64,000 bases of DNA from JAIRNF01 sp031551125 (GTDB lineage Bacteria > Bacteroidota > Bacteroidia > Bacteroidales > UBA932). Location of the stretch: positions 1 through 64,000 of the forward strand of contig JAVBOB010000010.1 of NCBI GenBank assembly GCA_031551125.1, read 5' to 3'. The notes beneath the pieces are model-generated. The model made no database searches. It was not told the DNA's origin and worked only from the letters and a program-made list of their open reading frames with translations. The translations under genes and the position numbers were made by a program. Each line of letters opens with the position of its first letter. Position 1 is the stretch's first letter. Shown one piece after another: positions 17,693-26,004 of the stretch.

Positions 17693-18781
17693 TTATTTCC
17701 TCCCTACTAGCTTAGTTTTAATTGCTTCCAGCACCTCTTCGGGTGAGAATATTGAGCCTCCCATACGTCCGTAGTGGTCTACCGGAACCTTGCCGTTTAC
17801 GGCCAAACGAACATCTTCAACCATTTGTCCGGCGCTCATTTCAACAGAAAGAATACCTTTCATTTGAGGTACTAGCTGTTGAATGGCTTTGGTAGGGTAG
17901 GGGTACAAGGTAATAGGACGAAGCATGCCTACTTTAATACCTTCGGCACGTGCCAGCTCTACCGCCTTTTGGCTTATACGCGCGGCAGAACCGTATGCAA
18001 CGATAAGATATTCGGCATCGTCACACATAACGGTTTCAAAGCGAGTCTCGTTTTCGCAAATTGTTTTGTATTTTTCTTGCAGCTTATGGTTAAAGCGCTC
18101 TTGGCTGGCTGCATCCAAATCCAATGAAGTAATGATATGACGGTTGCGTTTTTCTGTTTTTCCGGTTGCAGCCCAGCTGCCGTTCATTTCAAGAATTTCT
18201 TTATCTGTCCAGCGAGGTTTCATGGGTTGCAATTCAACCTTTTCCATCATTTGACCGATAATACCATCGGAAAGAATCATAACCGGATTGCGATATTTGA
18301 AAGCAAGGTCAAAGCCAAGCCCCATAAAATCGCTCATTTCCTGAACCGATGCGGGGGCAAGTACAATAAGGTGGTAGTCTCCATGACCGCCGCCCTTTAC
18401 CGCTTGAAAGTAGTCTGATTGTGCCGGCTGTATAGTTCCTAATCCGGGGCCTCCACGAACAACGTTTACCACTACGCAGGGTAGCTCAGCTCCGGCAAGG
18501 TAGGTAAGGCCTTCACACATAAGGCTTATACCGGGGCTTGATGAAGAGGTGAACACCTTTTTACCTGTAGCGGCACCGCCATATAGCATGTTGATGGAAG
18601 CGGTTTCGCTTTCGGCCTGAAGTACTACCATTCCGGTAGTTTCCCAAGGTTTTTCTTCCATCAATGTTTCCATCACTTCCGATTGAGGGGTGATGGGGTA
18701 ACCGAAGTAACCGTCGCATCCGCAGCGAATGGCAGCAACGGCAATAGCTTCGTTACCTTTCATTAATTTTAGTTCTCCCAT
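17693..18781 (-). CDS. vorB: 2-oxoacid:ferredoxin oxidoreductase, alpha subunit (VorB-like)
   Basis: A 362-residue alpha subunit. L-M-K-G-N-E-A-I-A-V-A-A at the start, G-Y-P-I-T-P-Q-S-E-V (about 26-35, the family's YPITP motif), Q-A-E-S-E-T-A-S-I-N-M-L-Y-G-G and S-S-S-S-P-G-I-S-L-M (about 78-87) are classic for the pyrimidine-binding alpha chain. A short separate alpha, without a fused gamma domain, is the arrangement annotated as VorB in Bacteroidota. It lies 22 bp after the ferredoxin gene. The symbol follows that naming; the true substrate may be 2-oxoglutarate or branched-chain 2-oxoacids. Confidence 0.9.
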   Translation of the reverse strand: MGELKLMKGNEAIAVAAIRCGCDGYFGYPITPQSEVMETLMEEKPWETTGMVVLQAESETASINMLYGGAATGKKVFTSSSSPGISLMCEGLTYLAGAELPCVVVNVVRGGPGLGTIQPAQSDYFQAVKGGGHGDYHLIVLAPASVQEMSDFMGLGFDLAFKYRNPVMILSDGIIGQMMEKVELQPMKPRWTDKEILEMNGSWAATGKTEKRNRHIITSLDLDAASQERFNHKLQEKYKTICENETRFETVMCDDAEYLIVAYGSAARISQKAVELARAEGIKVGMLRPITLYPYPTKAIQQLVPQMKGILSVEMSAGQMVEDVRLAVNGKVPVDHYGRMGGSIFSPEEVLEAIKTKLVGRK

Positions 18782-18803
18782 TATTTTAGACTTTTTAATC
18801 GTT

Positions 18804-19034
18804 CTACTCTTCTACTTTTACCCTGTAAACGGTAATACAGCTGTCGGGACAAACTGTTGCACAGTTTGTACATCCTGTACAGGTTTCGGGCGTAACCATT
18901 TGCATGTAGTTATAGCCTTTGGAGTTTACCTCGCGCCCCAGCTCAATCGTTTTGGTAGGACAGGTAACTACGCAAACCCGGCAGCCCTTGCAGCACTCCG
19001 TATCTACCACTATAGTTCCTTTTATTTTTGCCAT
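18804..19034 (-). CDS. 2 x [4Fe-4S] ferredoxin subunit of the oxidoreductase
   Basis: A 76-residue ferredoxin. C-C-K-G-C-R-V-C-V-V-T-C-P (about residues 14-26) and C-T-G-C-T-N-C-A-T-V-C-P (about 51-62) supply two CxxCxxCxxxCP clusters. It is the delta-type electron carrier of the enzyme and passes electrons to soluble ferredoxin. It is the first gene of the operon. A weak TACTTTTA element lies near 19079-19086. The presence of this enzyme suggests the organism can run low-potential, oxygen-sensitive oxidative decarboxylation. Confidence 0.93.
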   Translation of the reverse strand: MAKIKGTIVVDTECCKGCRVCVVTCPTKTIELGREVNSKGYNYMQMVTPETCTGCTNCATVCPDSCITVYRVKVEE

Positions 19035-19181
19035 ATCATGTGTTGTTTTTGTATTTTTTGCATTACAAATCTTACCTGTAAAAGTAAAGATTCTTGGCTA
19101 TCCAAATTTGACTCTTAGCCGTTATTAACAAATAAGTTTGTTCCGCGTATTGTGTTAAGTATTATTTGTTAAGCACCTTAC

Positions 19182-20507
19182 TTACTTTACCGGAAAATGT
19201 TGGCTGAATACTTTAAGCCTCTCCTCAAGCGCAGGCATCTGGTCCATTTGTACCTGAGAGGTGCAGGCGCGTAAGCCTTCTGTCCTGTCACTACCTGTAA
19301 TATTTAAGCCAATTGCGCATATTCCGTAGTAAAGAAGGTTATTGATCAGCTCTTCACCCGTCATGCCCGGATATGAAATAGTAAAGTAGAACCCGTCAGC
19401 CAACGGTTGATCTTCATCCTTATCGTACACTATCTTAAAACCGTATTCGGTGAACAGGCGCTTCATAATCCTCGCTTTTTCACCATACACCTTCACATCA
19501 TCAAGGAAGTCGTATGTTCCGTTGTTTGCGGCTTCCAGCAAGGCTGCAAATCCGTATTGTACGGAGTGAGCAACACCCGATGAAAGCGCGTATATAACGC
19601 CGAATATCATAGCACGCAGGAAGCCGTCAAAGGCAAAGTAGCGCTTTAAGTCGGGAAAGTGACGTTTTGCCAACACCGGAGATATAGCCATGAATGCCGC
19701 ACGTTGCCCTGCGTAGCTGAACGCCTTAGAGCTCGAAATAAGCATTATGTAGTTATCTGTGTAGTGTGCTGCCGACGGTTGGAAGGGGGCTTGGCCGGGC
19801 TTAGAGTAGTCTTTGCGGAAGTCCATTGCGAAGTATGCCAAATCTTCAATCACAACGGCATCGCATTCGGTGGCTAGCTTAGCGATGGTTTGCAGCTCAT
19901 TGTCGGTAAAGCAAATCCATGAAGGGTTGTTGGGGTTGGAGTAAACAATACCGGCAATATTGCCCTTTTTCATGTAGCTTTTCAGCTTTTCTTTCAGCTT
20001 ATCGCCGCGGTGAGCATATACATCAAACGTTTCATACTTAATGCCCAATACCTGTAGCTGCGTTTTTTGTGCCGGAAAACCGGGGTCGATAAACAGAATA
20101 GTATCTTTTTCCTTGTGCAGGCGGGCAACCATTAAGAATACAGCCATACCGCCCTGCATAGACCCAACAGTTGGAATACAGCATTCTTCGGGAACATCAG
20201 CGTTGATAAAGTTCTTTACAAATTTAGATGCTTCCCGCTTTAGCTTGGGTTCTCCTTCCAACATCGGATATTTGGCAGCAACACCGCTACGTAGCGCCGC
20301 TATTTCCGCCTCTATACCGATTGATGAAGGGGCAAGTCCCGGAACGCCCATTTCCATACGAATGTACTTTGCTCCCGAAGTTTTCTCAATCTCGTTTACC
20401 AAGGCTACTAGTTCGCGAATGGATGCTTTTCCCGGTGAAGCGATACCGCATGTTTTTATAGCGGCATCTACCGCTTCTCTGTTTATGGGGGTAGGTTGTG
20501 TACTCAC
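19182..20507 (-). CDS. PLP-dependent aminotransferase, class I/II
   Basis: A 441-residue fold-type-I aminotransferase. The Schiff-base lysine lies in S-S-S-K-A-F-S-Y-A-G-Q-R (about residues 256-267). Y-S-N-P-N-N-P-S-W (about 193-201) and E-D-L-A-Y-F-A-M-D (about 223-231) are cofactor contacts, and the C-terminal L-R-A-C-T-S contains the substrate-binding Arg. It converts amino acids to 2-oxoacids. It lies 148 bp upstream of the 2-oxoacid:ferredoxin oxidoreductase operon on the same strand. The pairing would suit an amino-acid oxidation route, but substrate specificity is not readable. Confidence 0.88.
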   Translation of the reverse strand: MSTQPTPINREAVDAAIKTCGIASPGKASIRELVALVNEIEKTSGAKYIRMEMGVPGLAPSSIGIEAEIAALRSGVAAKYPMLEGEPKLKREASKFVKNFINADVPEECCIPTVGSMQGGMAVFLMVARLHKEKDTILFIDPGFPAQKTQLQVLGIKYETFDVYAHRGDKLKEKLKSYMKKGNIAGIVYSNPNNPSWICFTDNELQTIAKLATECDAVVIEDLAYFAMDFRKDYSKPGQAPFQPSAAHYTDNYIMLISSSKAFSYAGQRAAFMAISPVLAKRHFPDLKRYFAFDGFLRAMIFGVIYALSSGVAHSVQYGFAALLEAANNGTYDFLDDVKVYGEKARIMKRLFTEYGFKIVYDKDEDQPLADGFYFTISYPGMTGEELINNLLYYGICAIGLNITGSDRTEGLRACTSQVQMDQMPALEERLKVFSQHFPVK

Positions 20508-20547
20508 TATCTTTAGGTTTTAAATTAAACAGGCTTATATGGTTATG

Positions 20548-20555
20548 CAAAAGTA
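20548..20555 (-). promoter_or_regulatory. -7 promoter element (TACTTTTG) of the aminotransferase gene
   Basis: A TAnnTTTG match on the minus strand, 41 bp before the start codon. No clear -33 element is visible. Confidence 0.5.
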
Positions 20556-20663
20556 ACCAAAATAAACAGATAAAACTATAATATAAAACATTAATTGGGT
20601 TAAAAGCTCTTGAACAAAAGTTGGGGGAGTAAATGGTGAAATGTAAATGGTGAATAGTGAATG

Positions 20664-20706
20664 AAAGGAGCCCTAACAGGTTTCGAAAACCTGTTAGGGC
20701 TCCTTT
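20664..20706. terminator. Hairpin with 20-bp perfect stem
   Basis: Arms AAAGGAGCCCTAACAGGTTT and complement, 3-nt loop, T-rich flank. It could terminate transcripts in either direction or be a solitary repeat copy. No gene ends close to it. Confidence 0.5.
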
Positions 20707-21003
20707 GTAAATTTCCCCCTAGGAAAATAATATCAATAGTAATATCCGTGTCTTTTATATCAACCATAGCCCGTAGGGCTTTAATGGAGTAAAGAATGTA
20801 GATGTCCTACGGACAATTCTTACTAGGTATTTGCTACTTCTATTGATATGTAAGCCCTACGGGCTAATGGATTGTTAGAATGGAAACAGTTTGCGTTTTC
20901 CTATTGATATTGTTTCCCGTAGGGAACAATTTTACTTGGTTGAATTAAAAACCGCTTTTTGAAACTCCTGAAATTACAAATCTTATTATAGAGGTAAACG
21001 ATA

Positions 21004-21480
21004 TTATAAATGGGGATTACCTAGATTTCCAATGATGGGAAAACGTTTTATTATTTCACTTAGCTGATTTATTAATGGTTTTATATATGTTTGATCAAAA
21101 GATATTGTGAGATTCAGCGTACTCCCAAAACAAGGTTCTTCACAAGCCGTAACATTTACATTAAAATGACCGAGACCGTCTCCTTGTATTTCTAGTTTTA
21201 AAGCACCTTCAAGGTCTGCAAATACTGCCATTCCATTCAAGTCATTATAGAGGATGTCGAATATTTGCCTTAAGGCTTCAAAATCTATGGTCATAAAATC
21301 TGCTATATACCATCCTGAGAACGCTCCTCCATTTATTGTTATTCTTGTTCTAACCCAATTTTTATCCCAATCAAGATTCGAATTTGAACGAATTACCTCA
21401 ATAGGTTCAATTTTTACAGCATATCCATTATCTTGTAATTCAAAATACAATTCGTTATTTTCTAGAGAAATTGTCTGCAT
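21004..21480 (-). CDS. WapI-type immunity-like protein (orphan)
   Basis: A 158-residue soluble protein with alternating beta-strands and a C-terminal helix (about 130-150). Features such as G-A-F-S-G-W-Y-I-A-D-F at about residues 52-62 and a helix near 67-80 resemble DUF6228/WapI-family immunity proteins, which neutralise contact-dependent toxins. The assignment rests on pattern only. No toxin gene is nearby. It is AT-rich compared with the protease next to it and sits beside a repeat-filled spacer, which fits horizontal gain. It follows the S41 protease start region by 12 bp downstream, so it may be read from that promoter. Confidence 0.45.
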   Translation of the reverse strand: MQTISLENNELYFELQDNGYAVKIEPIEVIRSNSNLDWDKNWVRTRITINGGAFSGWYIADFMTIDFEALRQIFDILYNDLNGMAVFADLEGALKLEIQGDGLGHFNVNVTACEEPCFGSTLNLTISFDQTYIKPLINQLSEIIKRFPIIGNLGNPHL

Positions 21481-21492
21481 TAAGTTATCATT

Positions 21493-23103
21493 TTACTCGT
21501 TACTCGGCAAATCCAACTCTCGGGTATAGTAGTCCCAGCGGTCAAGCACATCAAGGGCTTTCTTGAAGTCGTTATCACGGGTGGTGTTTACTATACGGAA
21601 GTATTCGTTCATCGACCAAAGGTCGCGGGCTACAAGCGCCTTCATCATTATGCGCAGCTCTTCTCCCGATGTTGCAAGTCCTTTCTCATCACGCGGCAGC
21701 TTTTCTTTTTCGGCATAGCTTACCAGCTCGTTAAGGAAGCTATCGGTAACTGTGTACTGTTGCTCATAATCCTCAAAGGTTTTATACGTTTGGAGTAGCT
21801 TAGCCCTGTTCTTATCCATATAGGAGAGAACAAAACGGTTGAGTATGCCGGAACGCACCAGCTTGCCGTAGTATTGAGAGTAAGATGTGGTATCATAAGG
21901 TACATATATATCAGGCATTATACCGCCTCCGCCAAATACCGTACGCTTGCTTATCATGGTTTGGAATCTAAGCGAGTCGGGCAGGTGTAAGCTGTCAATG
22001 CTGTATAGCTCTCCATCCTTAAAGCGTTTCAGAAAATCTTCATCGTACTTATCTTTCTCACCTTTTACATAAGGGCGTTGGATAACACGTCCGGAAGGTG
22101 TGTGGTAACGAGCAATAGTGAGGCGAATATATGAACCGTCACCCAGCGGCAGCTGTTGTTGTACAAGCCCCTTACCAAAGCTACGACGGCCGATAAGAAT
22201 ACCTCTATCCCAATCCTGTATGGCTCCGGCAACAATCTCGCTTGCCGATGCCGAGCCTTCGTCAATCAACACTATCAGCTTGCCTTTCTTGTACAGCCCG
22301 TTTCTGGTTGAATATTCCGGCATGGGAGGAATGTGTAAGCCTTCTGTAGAAACAATTACTCTGTTAGCTTCCAAAAATTGATCGGCTATCTGTATCGAAA
22401 TGGGAAGTACTCCGCCCGAGTTTCCTCTAAGGTCTAAAATCAGGGACTCCAGCGGTGTTTTAAACTTGCCGAAAGCTTCCTGTATTTCTTTCATTGATGT
22501 GATGGCAAAACGGCTGAGCTTAATGTAGCCAAGTCCCGGACGAACCTCGTATGATGCATCTACGCTGTAAATAGGAATCTTATCACGGGTAACTTCAAAC
22601 ATCAACAGTTCCTTTTCACCCTTACGCTCTATGCCTAGCTTTACTTTTGTGCCTCTTGTGCCTCGTAGTAGCTTATAAACATCTTCGTTCTTAAGACCAA
22701 TACCGGCTATATTCTTTTCATCAACAGAAAGGATACGGTCTCCGGATTGGATACCCACGCGTTCTGATGGTCCGCCGGATACAGGTGAAACGATAATCAG
22801 CGTATCATTCAGAATGTTGAATTCAACACCAACACCTTCAAAGTTACCTTCCAGCGCTTCGTTGGCCGATTTAAAATCGTCTTTTGAGAGGTAGGTTGAA
22901 TGCGGGTCAAGGTTTTTCAGAACTTCAATAATAGCCTTATCCGTAAGCATTGGCAGGTTTACGGTATCTACATATTGCTGGTCAATATAGCCAAACAGGC
23001 GTACCAGCTTATAGTATGATTTGGTGACATCGCTACCGGGAGTTTGCGCAAATCCCGACAGGTATAGGAAGGTGATACAGATGGTGAGTATTAGTTGACG
23101 CAT
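21493..23103 (-). CDS. S41-family carboxy-terminal processing peptidase
   Basis: A 536-residue exported protease. A signal peptide spans residues 1-19 (ending S-G-F-A-Q). A PDZ domain lies at about 90-170 (G-V-G-V-E-F, G-D-R-I-L-S-V-D). The S41 catalytic core follows: D-L-R-G-N-S-G-G-V-L (about 224-233), the nucleophile serine in D-E-G-S-A-S-A-S-E-I and the lysine in G-R-R-S-F-G-K-G-L-V-Q. Ctp-type proteases trim or degrade periplasmic proteins from their C-termini. It is the first gene of a unit that may include the immunity-like gene. The upstream spacer carries CACAGA hairpin repeats. Confidence 0.92.
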   Translation of the reverse strand: MRQLILTICITFLYLSGFAQTPGSDVTKSYYKLVRLFGYIDQQYVDTVNLPMLTDKAIIEVLKNLDPHSTYLSKDDFKSANEALEGNFEGVGVEFNILNDTLIIVSPVSGGPSERVGIQSGDRILSVDEKNIAGIGLKNEDVYKLLRGTRGTKVKLGIERKGEKELLMFEVTRDKIPIYSVDASYEVRPGLGYIKLSRFAITSMKEIQEAFGKFKTPLESLILDLRGNSGGVLPISIQIADQFLEANRVIVSTEGLHIPPMPEYSTRNGLYKKGKLIVLIDEGSASASEIVAGAIQDWDRGILIGRRSFGKGLVQQQLPLGDGSYIRLTIARYHTPSGRVIQRPYVKGEKDKYDEDFLKRFKDGELYSIDSLHLPDSLRFQTMISKRTVFGGGGIMPDIYVPYDTTSYSQYYGKLVRSGILNRFVLSYMDKNRAKLLQTYKTFEDYEQQYTVTDSFLNELVSYAEKEKLPRDEKGLATSGEELRIMMKALVARDLWSMNEYFRIVNTTRDNDFKKALDVLDRWDYYTRELDLPSNE

Positions 23104-23336
23104 AAGTTTCTTGTTTTAGCCCATTGCACGCAGATGACACAGACAAGCACAGATTGCCACTGTTTTTTATTCTTTACAACGTTCATTTGTGTATGAAATC
23201 AGCGTGTTCTGTGTTCCATATTCTAATTGATTAGCACATATAATATAAGTAAACGCAGATTACCACAGTTTTGTTGATATAGCCTTTAACTGTGTTTATC
23301 TGCGCATGCAATCCGTGTGCTCAGCGTGCATTATGT
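23104..23336. repeat. CACAGA-family hairpin repeats between guaA and the protease gene
   Basis: Left half: GCACGCAGATGACACAGA and AAGCACAGATTGCCACTG (23126-23162). Right half: AAACGCAGATTACCACAG and AACTGTGTTTATCTGCGC with a final GTGTGCTCAGCGTGCA (23251-23330). The arms pair imperfectly over the whole spacer. The GCAGATGACACAGA word is shared with the hairpin at 7675-7778. Confidence 0.7.
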
Positions 23337-24857
23337 TTATTCCCACTCAATAGTTGCGGGCGGCTTCGAGCTGATATCGTACACAACCCTGTTTACACCC
23401 TTTACCTTATTGATAATTTCGTTCGATACGCTTGCCAGAAACTCATAGGGCAGGTGCGCCCAATCGGCGGTCATGGCATCGGTTGAAGTAACGGCACGCA
23501 GGGCTACCGTATTTTCATAGGTACGTTCATCACCCATTACACCTACCGAGCGAACGGGTAATAGAATTGCACCGGCTTGCCATACTTTTGAGTATAGGTC
23601 GTGTTCGCGCAGCTTGCTTATATAAATATCGTCGGCCTCTTGAAGAATGCGTACTTTTTCGGGAGTAATATCGCCAAGAATACGTATGCCCAAGCCCGGT
23701 CCGGGGAAGGGGTGACGGTTGATAAGGTGAGGCATCATTCCCAGCTCACGTCCAACCTCACGTACTTCATCCTTAAACAGTAGGCGAAGCGGTTCTACCA
23801 GCTTCAGCTTCATTTTTTCGGGCAGCCCACCTACGTTGTGGTGTGATTTAATTACTGTTCCGGTAATGGAGAGCGATTCGATAATATCGGGATAAATAGT
23901 TCCTTGTCCCAGCCACTTTACATCGGTCAGCTTATGGGCTTCCTCATCGAATACCTCAATAAAGCCTTTACCTATAATTTTACGCTTTTGTTCAGGGTCG
24001 CTAATACCCGCCAGCGCATCGTAAAAGCGTTGTTTGGCGTTTACGCCTATAACGTTCAAGCCAAGGTGTGAATAGTCGTTTATTACGTTCTCAAATTCGT
24101 TTTTACGAAGCAAGCCATGGTCAACAAAAATACAGGTAAGATTTTTACCTATGGCTTTGTTGAGCAACACTGCCGTAACCGATGAATCTACACCGCCTGA
24201 TAGAGCAAGAATAACCTTATCATTGCCTAGCTGTTGCTTAAGCTCATTTACCGTTGACTCAATGAATGAAGCGGGACTCCAGTTTTTTTTGCAACCGCAT
24301 ATATTCAAAAAGTTATCAAGAAGTAGCTTTCCTTCTTCCGTATGGAAAACTTCAGGATGATACTGTACGCCCCATGTATTTTCTCCTTCAACATGGTAGG
24401 CGGCAACCTTCACGCTGTTAGTGCTGGCAACCACTTCAAAGCCTTGCGGCAAAACGGTAATCGTATCACCATGTGACATCCATACCTGCGAATTTTGCTT
24501 CATGCCCTTTAGCAACGCATCGTTGCTGTTGACATAGTCAAGGTTGGCACGTCCGTATTCGCGAGAATCACCTTTTTCTACTCGTCCGCCTGAACCTGAT
24601 GCAATGAATTGGGCTCCGTAGCAAATACCCAATACCGGGTACTTTTTACGAATACCGGATAGGTCGGCTTTAAACGCATCTTTATCGTTTACAGAAAAAG
24701 GACTACCCGAGAGGATAACACCTTTTATGTCGGAGTCATTTTGCGGAAACTTGTTGTAGGGGACAATCTCACAGTAAGTGTGTAGCTCTCTGATTCTACG
24801 TGCTATAAGCTGTGTTGTTTGTGAACCGAAGTCGAGGATAAGTATTTTTTCCTGCAT
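23337..24857 (-). CDS. guaA: GMP synthase (glutamine-hydrolysing)
   Basis: A 506-residue enzyme converting XMP, ATP and glutamine to GMP. The class-I glutamine amidotransferase domain (1-195) shows the nucleophile in L-G-I-C-Y-G-A-Q and the His/Glu pair in Y-H-P-E-V. The ATP pyrophosphatase domain has the P-loop L-A-L-S-G-G-V-D-S-S (about 216-225). The C-terminal dimer domain ends in K-P-P-A-T-I-E-W-E, the family's standard end. The frame is open 13 codons upstream, but M-Q-E-K-I-L-I-L-D-F-G is the family start. Confidence 0.97.
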   Translation of the reverse strand: MQEKILILDFGSQTTQLIARRIRELHTYCEIVPYNKFPQNDSDIKGVILSGSPFSVNDKDAFKADLSGIRKKYPVLGICYGAQFIASGSGGRVEKGDSREYGRANLDYVNSNDALLKGMKQNSQVWMSHGDTITVLPQGFEVVASTNSVKVAAYHVEGENTWGVQYHPEVFHTEEGKLLLDNFLNICGCKKNWSPASFIESTVNELKQQLGNDKVILALSGGVDSSVTAVLLNKAIGKNLTCIFVDHGLLRKNEFENVINDYSHLGLNVIGVNAKQRFYDALAGISDPEQKRKIIGKGFIEVFDEEAHKLTDVKWLGQGTIYPDIIESLSITGTVIKSHHNVGGLPEKMKLKLVEPLRLLFKDEVREVGRELGMMPHLINRHPFPGPGLGIRILGDITPEKVRILQEADDIYISKLREHDLYSKVWQAGAILLPVRSVGVMGDERTYENTVALRAVTSTDAMTADWAHLPYEFLASVSNEIINKVKGVNRVVYDISSKPPATIEWE

Positions 24858-24893
24858 GTTGCTATATATTCTAGAGGTTAGAAAGTGTAGTGA

Positions 24894-24901
24894 CAAAGAT
24901 A
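24894..24901 (-). promoter_or_regulatory. -7 promoter element (TATCTTTG) of guaA
   Basis: An exact TAnnTTTG match on the minus strand, 37 bp before ATG 24857. It places the transcript start close to 24888, so the upstream in-frame Met at 24896 cannot be used. Confidence 0.6.
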
Positions 24902-24959
24902 CGCAATTGACGGGAATAATTTAGCGACATTGCGTTGTATCGTTGAATTTTGAATATTA

Positions 24960-25051
24960 GTTTACAAGTTTACGAGTTCACAAGTTTAAGACTTAATTAG
25001 GCTGTTCCTGCATATCATGTAAACCGTAAACGTGTAACCTAGTAAACTTCT
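24960..25051. repeat. Inverted word repeat (AGTTTAC family)
   Basis: AGTTTACAAGTTTACGAGTT on the left faces the complement of GTTTACTAGGTTACACGTTT on the right, around a 30-bp centre. It lies just past the rnz stop codon and may end that transcript. Confidence 0.5.
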
Positions 25052-25056
25052 TTATT

Positions 25057-25989
25057 CTATTTATCGTAGCGAACCAAGGGGACATCAAGAATTTTTCCTT
25101 CGTCAGCAAGTTCGGTGTTTGGAAATACCTTTAGCGCTTCATCAAGTAAAACTTTTTCATCCGTATAGCGAGATGAATAGTGCCCTATTACAAGTCGTTT
25201 TACTCCGGCCTGTAGTGCTACTGTAGCGGCCTGTGCAGCGGTAGAGTGTCCTGTTTGTTTGGCTACATCGGCTAAGTTTTCGGCAAAGGTAGCCTCGTGA
25301 TACAGAAGGTCAATACCCTTAACGGCTTCTACCACCTTTTCCGAATATTCGGTATCCGAACAAAAAGCGTATGAGCGGGGCTCGTAAGGTTGAAAGCTTA
25401 GCTTGCTGTTGGGTATAACTTCACCATCAGGAAGCGTATAATCTTCTCCGTTCTTAATACGTACAATATCGGCTAACCCGAGATTGTAGCGTTCAATAGT
25501 CCACTTATGAATAGAGCGTTGCGGTGTTTTTTCTCTAAATAAATATCCGCAACAAGGTATGCGGTGTTTTAGCGGAATGCTATGTACGGTAAGCCCTTTA
25601 TCTTCGTACACCAGCTCCTGTTTACGAGGATTTACCTCATGGAAAATAACCTTGTACGAAAAGTCACCCCCAAAATATTTCAGGTGGTCGTTTAGCACGT
25701 ACTCCAGCTGCTTTACGCCATGTATGTGTAAATCACCTGTACGCCCCAACAGGCTTAGGGTTGATAGTAGTCCGTAAATGCCGAATAGGTGGTCGCCATG
25801 CAGGTGGCTGATGAAAATGTGGTTGAGGCGAGATAGCCGTATGCCGTATTTGCGTAGCTGCATTTGAGTCCCTTCTCCGCAATCAACCAAAAAGAACCGC
25901 TCATGCACGTTGAGCACATGAGCGGTTGGGAATCTGTGTTTAGTCGGCAAAGCCGAGCTGCTACCTAAAACGGTGAGCGAAAAAGTCAT
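25057..25989 (-). CDS. rnz: Ribonuclease Z (tRNA 3' endonuclease)
   Basis: A 310-residue metallo-beta-lactamase-fold endonuclease that trims tRNA 3' trailers. The zinc motif H-L-H-G-D-H (about residues 62-67) is intact, as are C-S-D-T-E (about 210), Y-H-E-A-T-F (about 231) and the C-terminal G-H-Y-S-S-R-Y. The substrate-binding exosite segment lies around 150-200. Length is normal. It starts 15 bp after rpsA and is almost surely co-transcribed with it. Confidence 0.95.
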   Translation of the reverse strand: MTFSLTVLGSSSALPTKHRFPTAHVLNVHERFFLVDCGEGTQMQLRKYGIRLSRLNHIFISHLHGDHLFGIYGLLSTLSLLGRTGDLHIHGVKQLEYVLNDHLKYFGGDFSYKVIFHEVNPRKQELVYEDKGLTVHSIPLKHRIPCCGYLFREKTPQRSIHKWTIERYNLGLADIVRIKNGEDYTLPDGEVIPNSKLSFQPYEPRSYAFCSDTEYSEKVVEAVKGIDLLYHEATFAENLADVAKQTGHSTAAQAATVALQAGVKRLVIGHYSSRYTDEKVLLDEALKVFPNTELADEGKILDVPLVRYDK

Positions 25990-26004
25990 TGCCGATTCAA
26001 CTTG

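Larger units (their letters stand above)
20508..21003. repeat. 496-bp repeat-filled spacer (hairpin plus GTAGGGC/TATCAATAG family)
   Basis: After the aminotransferase promoter there is a perfect 20-bp hairpin at 20664-20706 (loop CGA). Then 20713-20940 holds several related units: AGCCCGTAGGGCTTTA, TGTCCTACGGACA, TCTATTGATATGTAAGCCCTACGGGCT and TTCCTATTGATATTGTTTCCCGTAGGGAA. The same family fills 56040-56215. I see no gene here. Confidence 0.8.

Noticed and set aside
20713..20940. CRISPR array in the repeat-filled spacer
   Set aside because: Units differ in length and sequence, are themselves palindromic, lack uniform spacers, and no cas genes are in the window.
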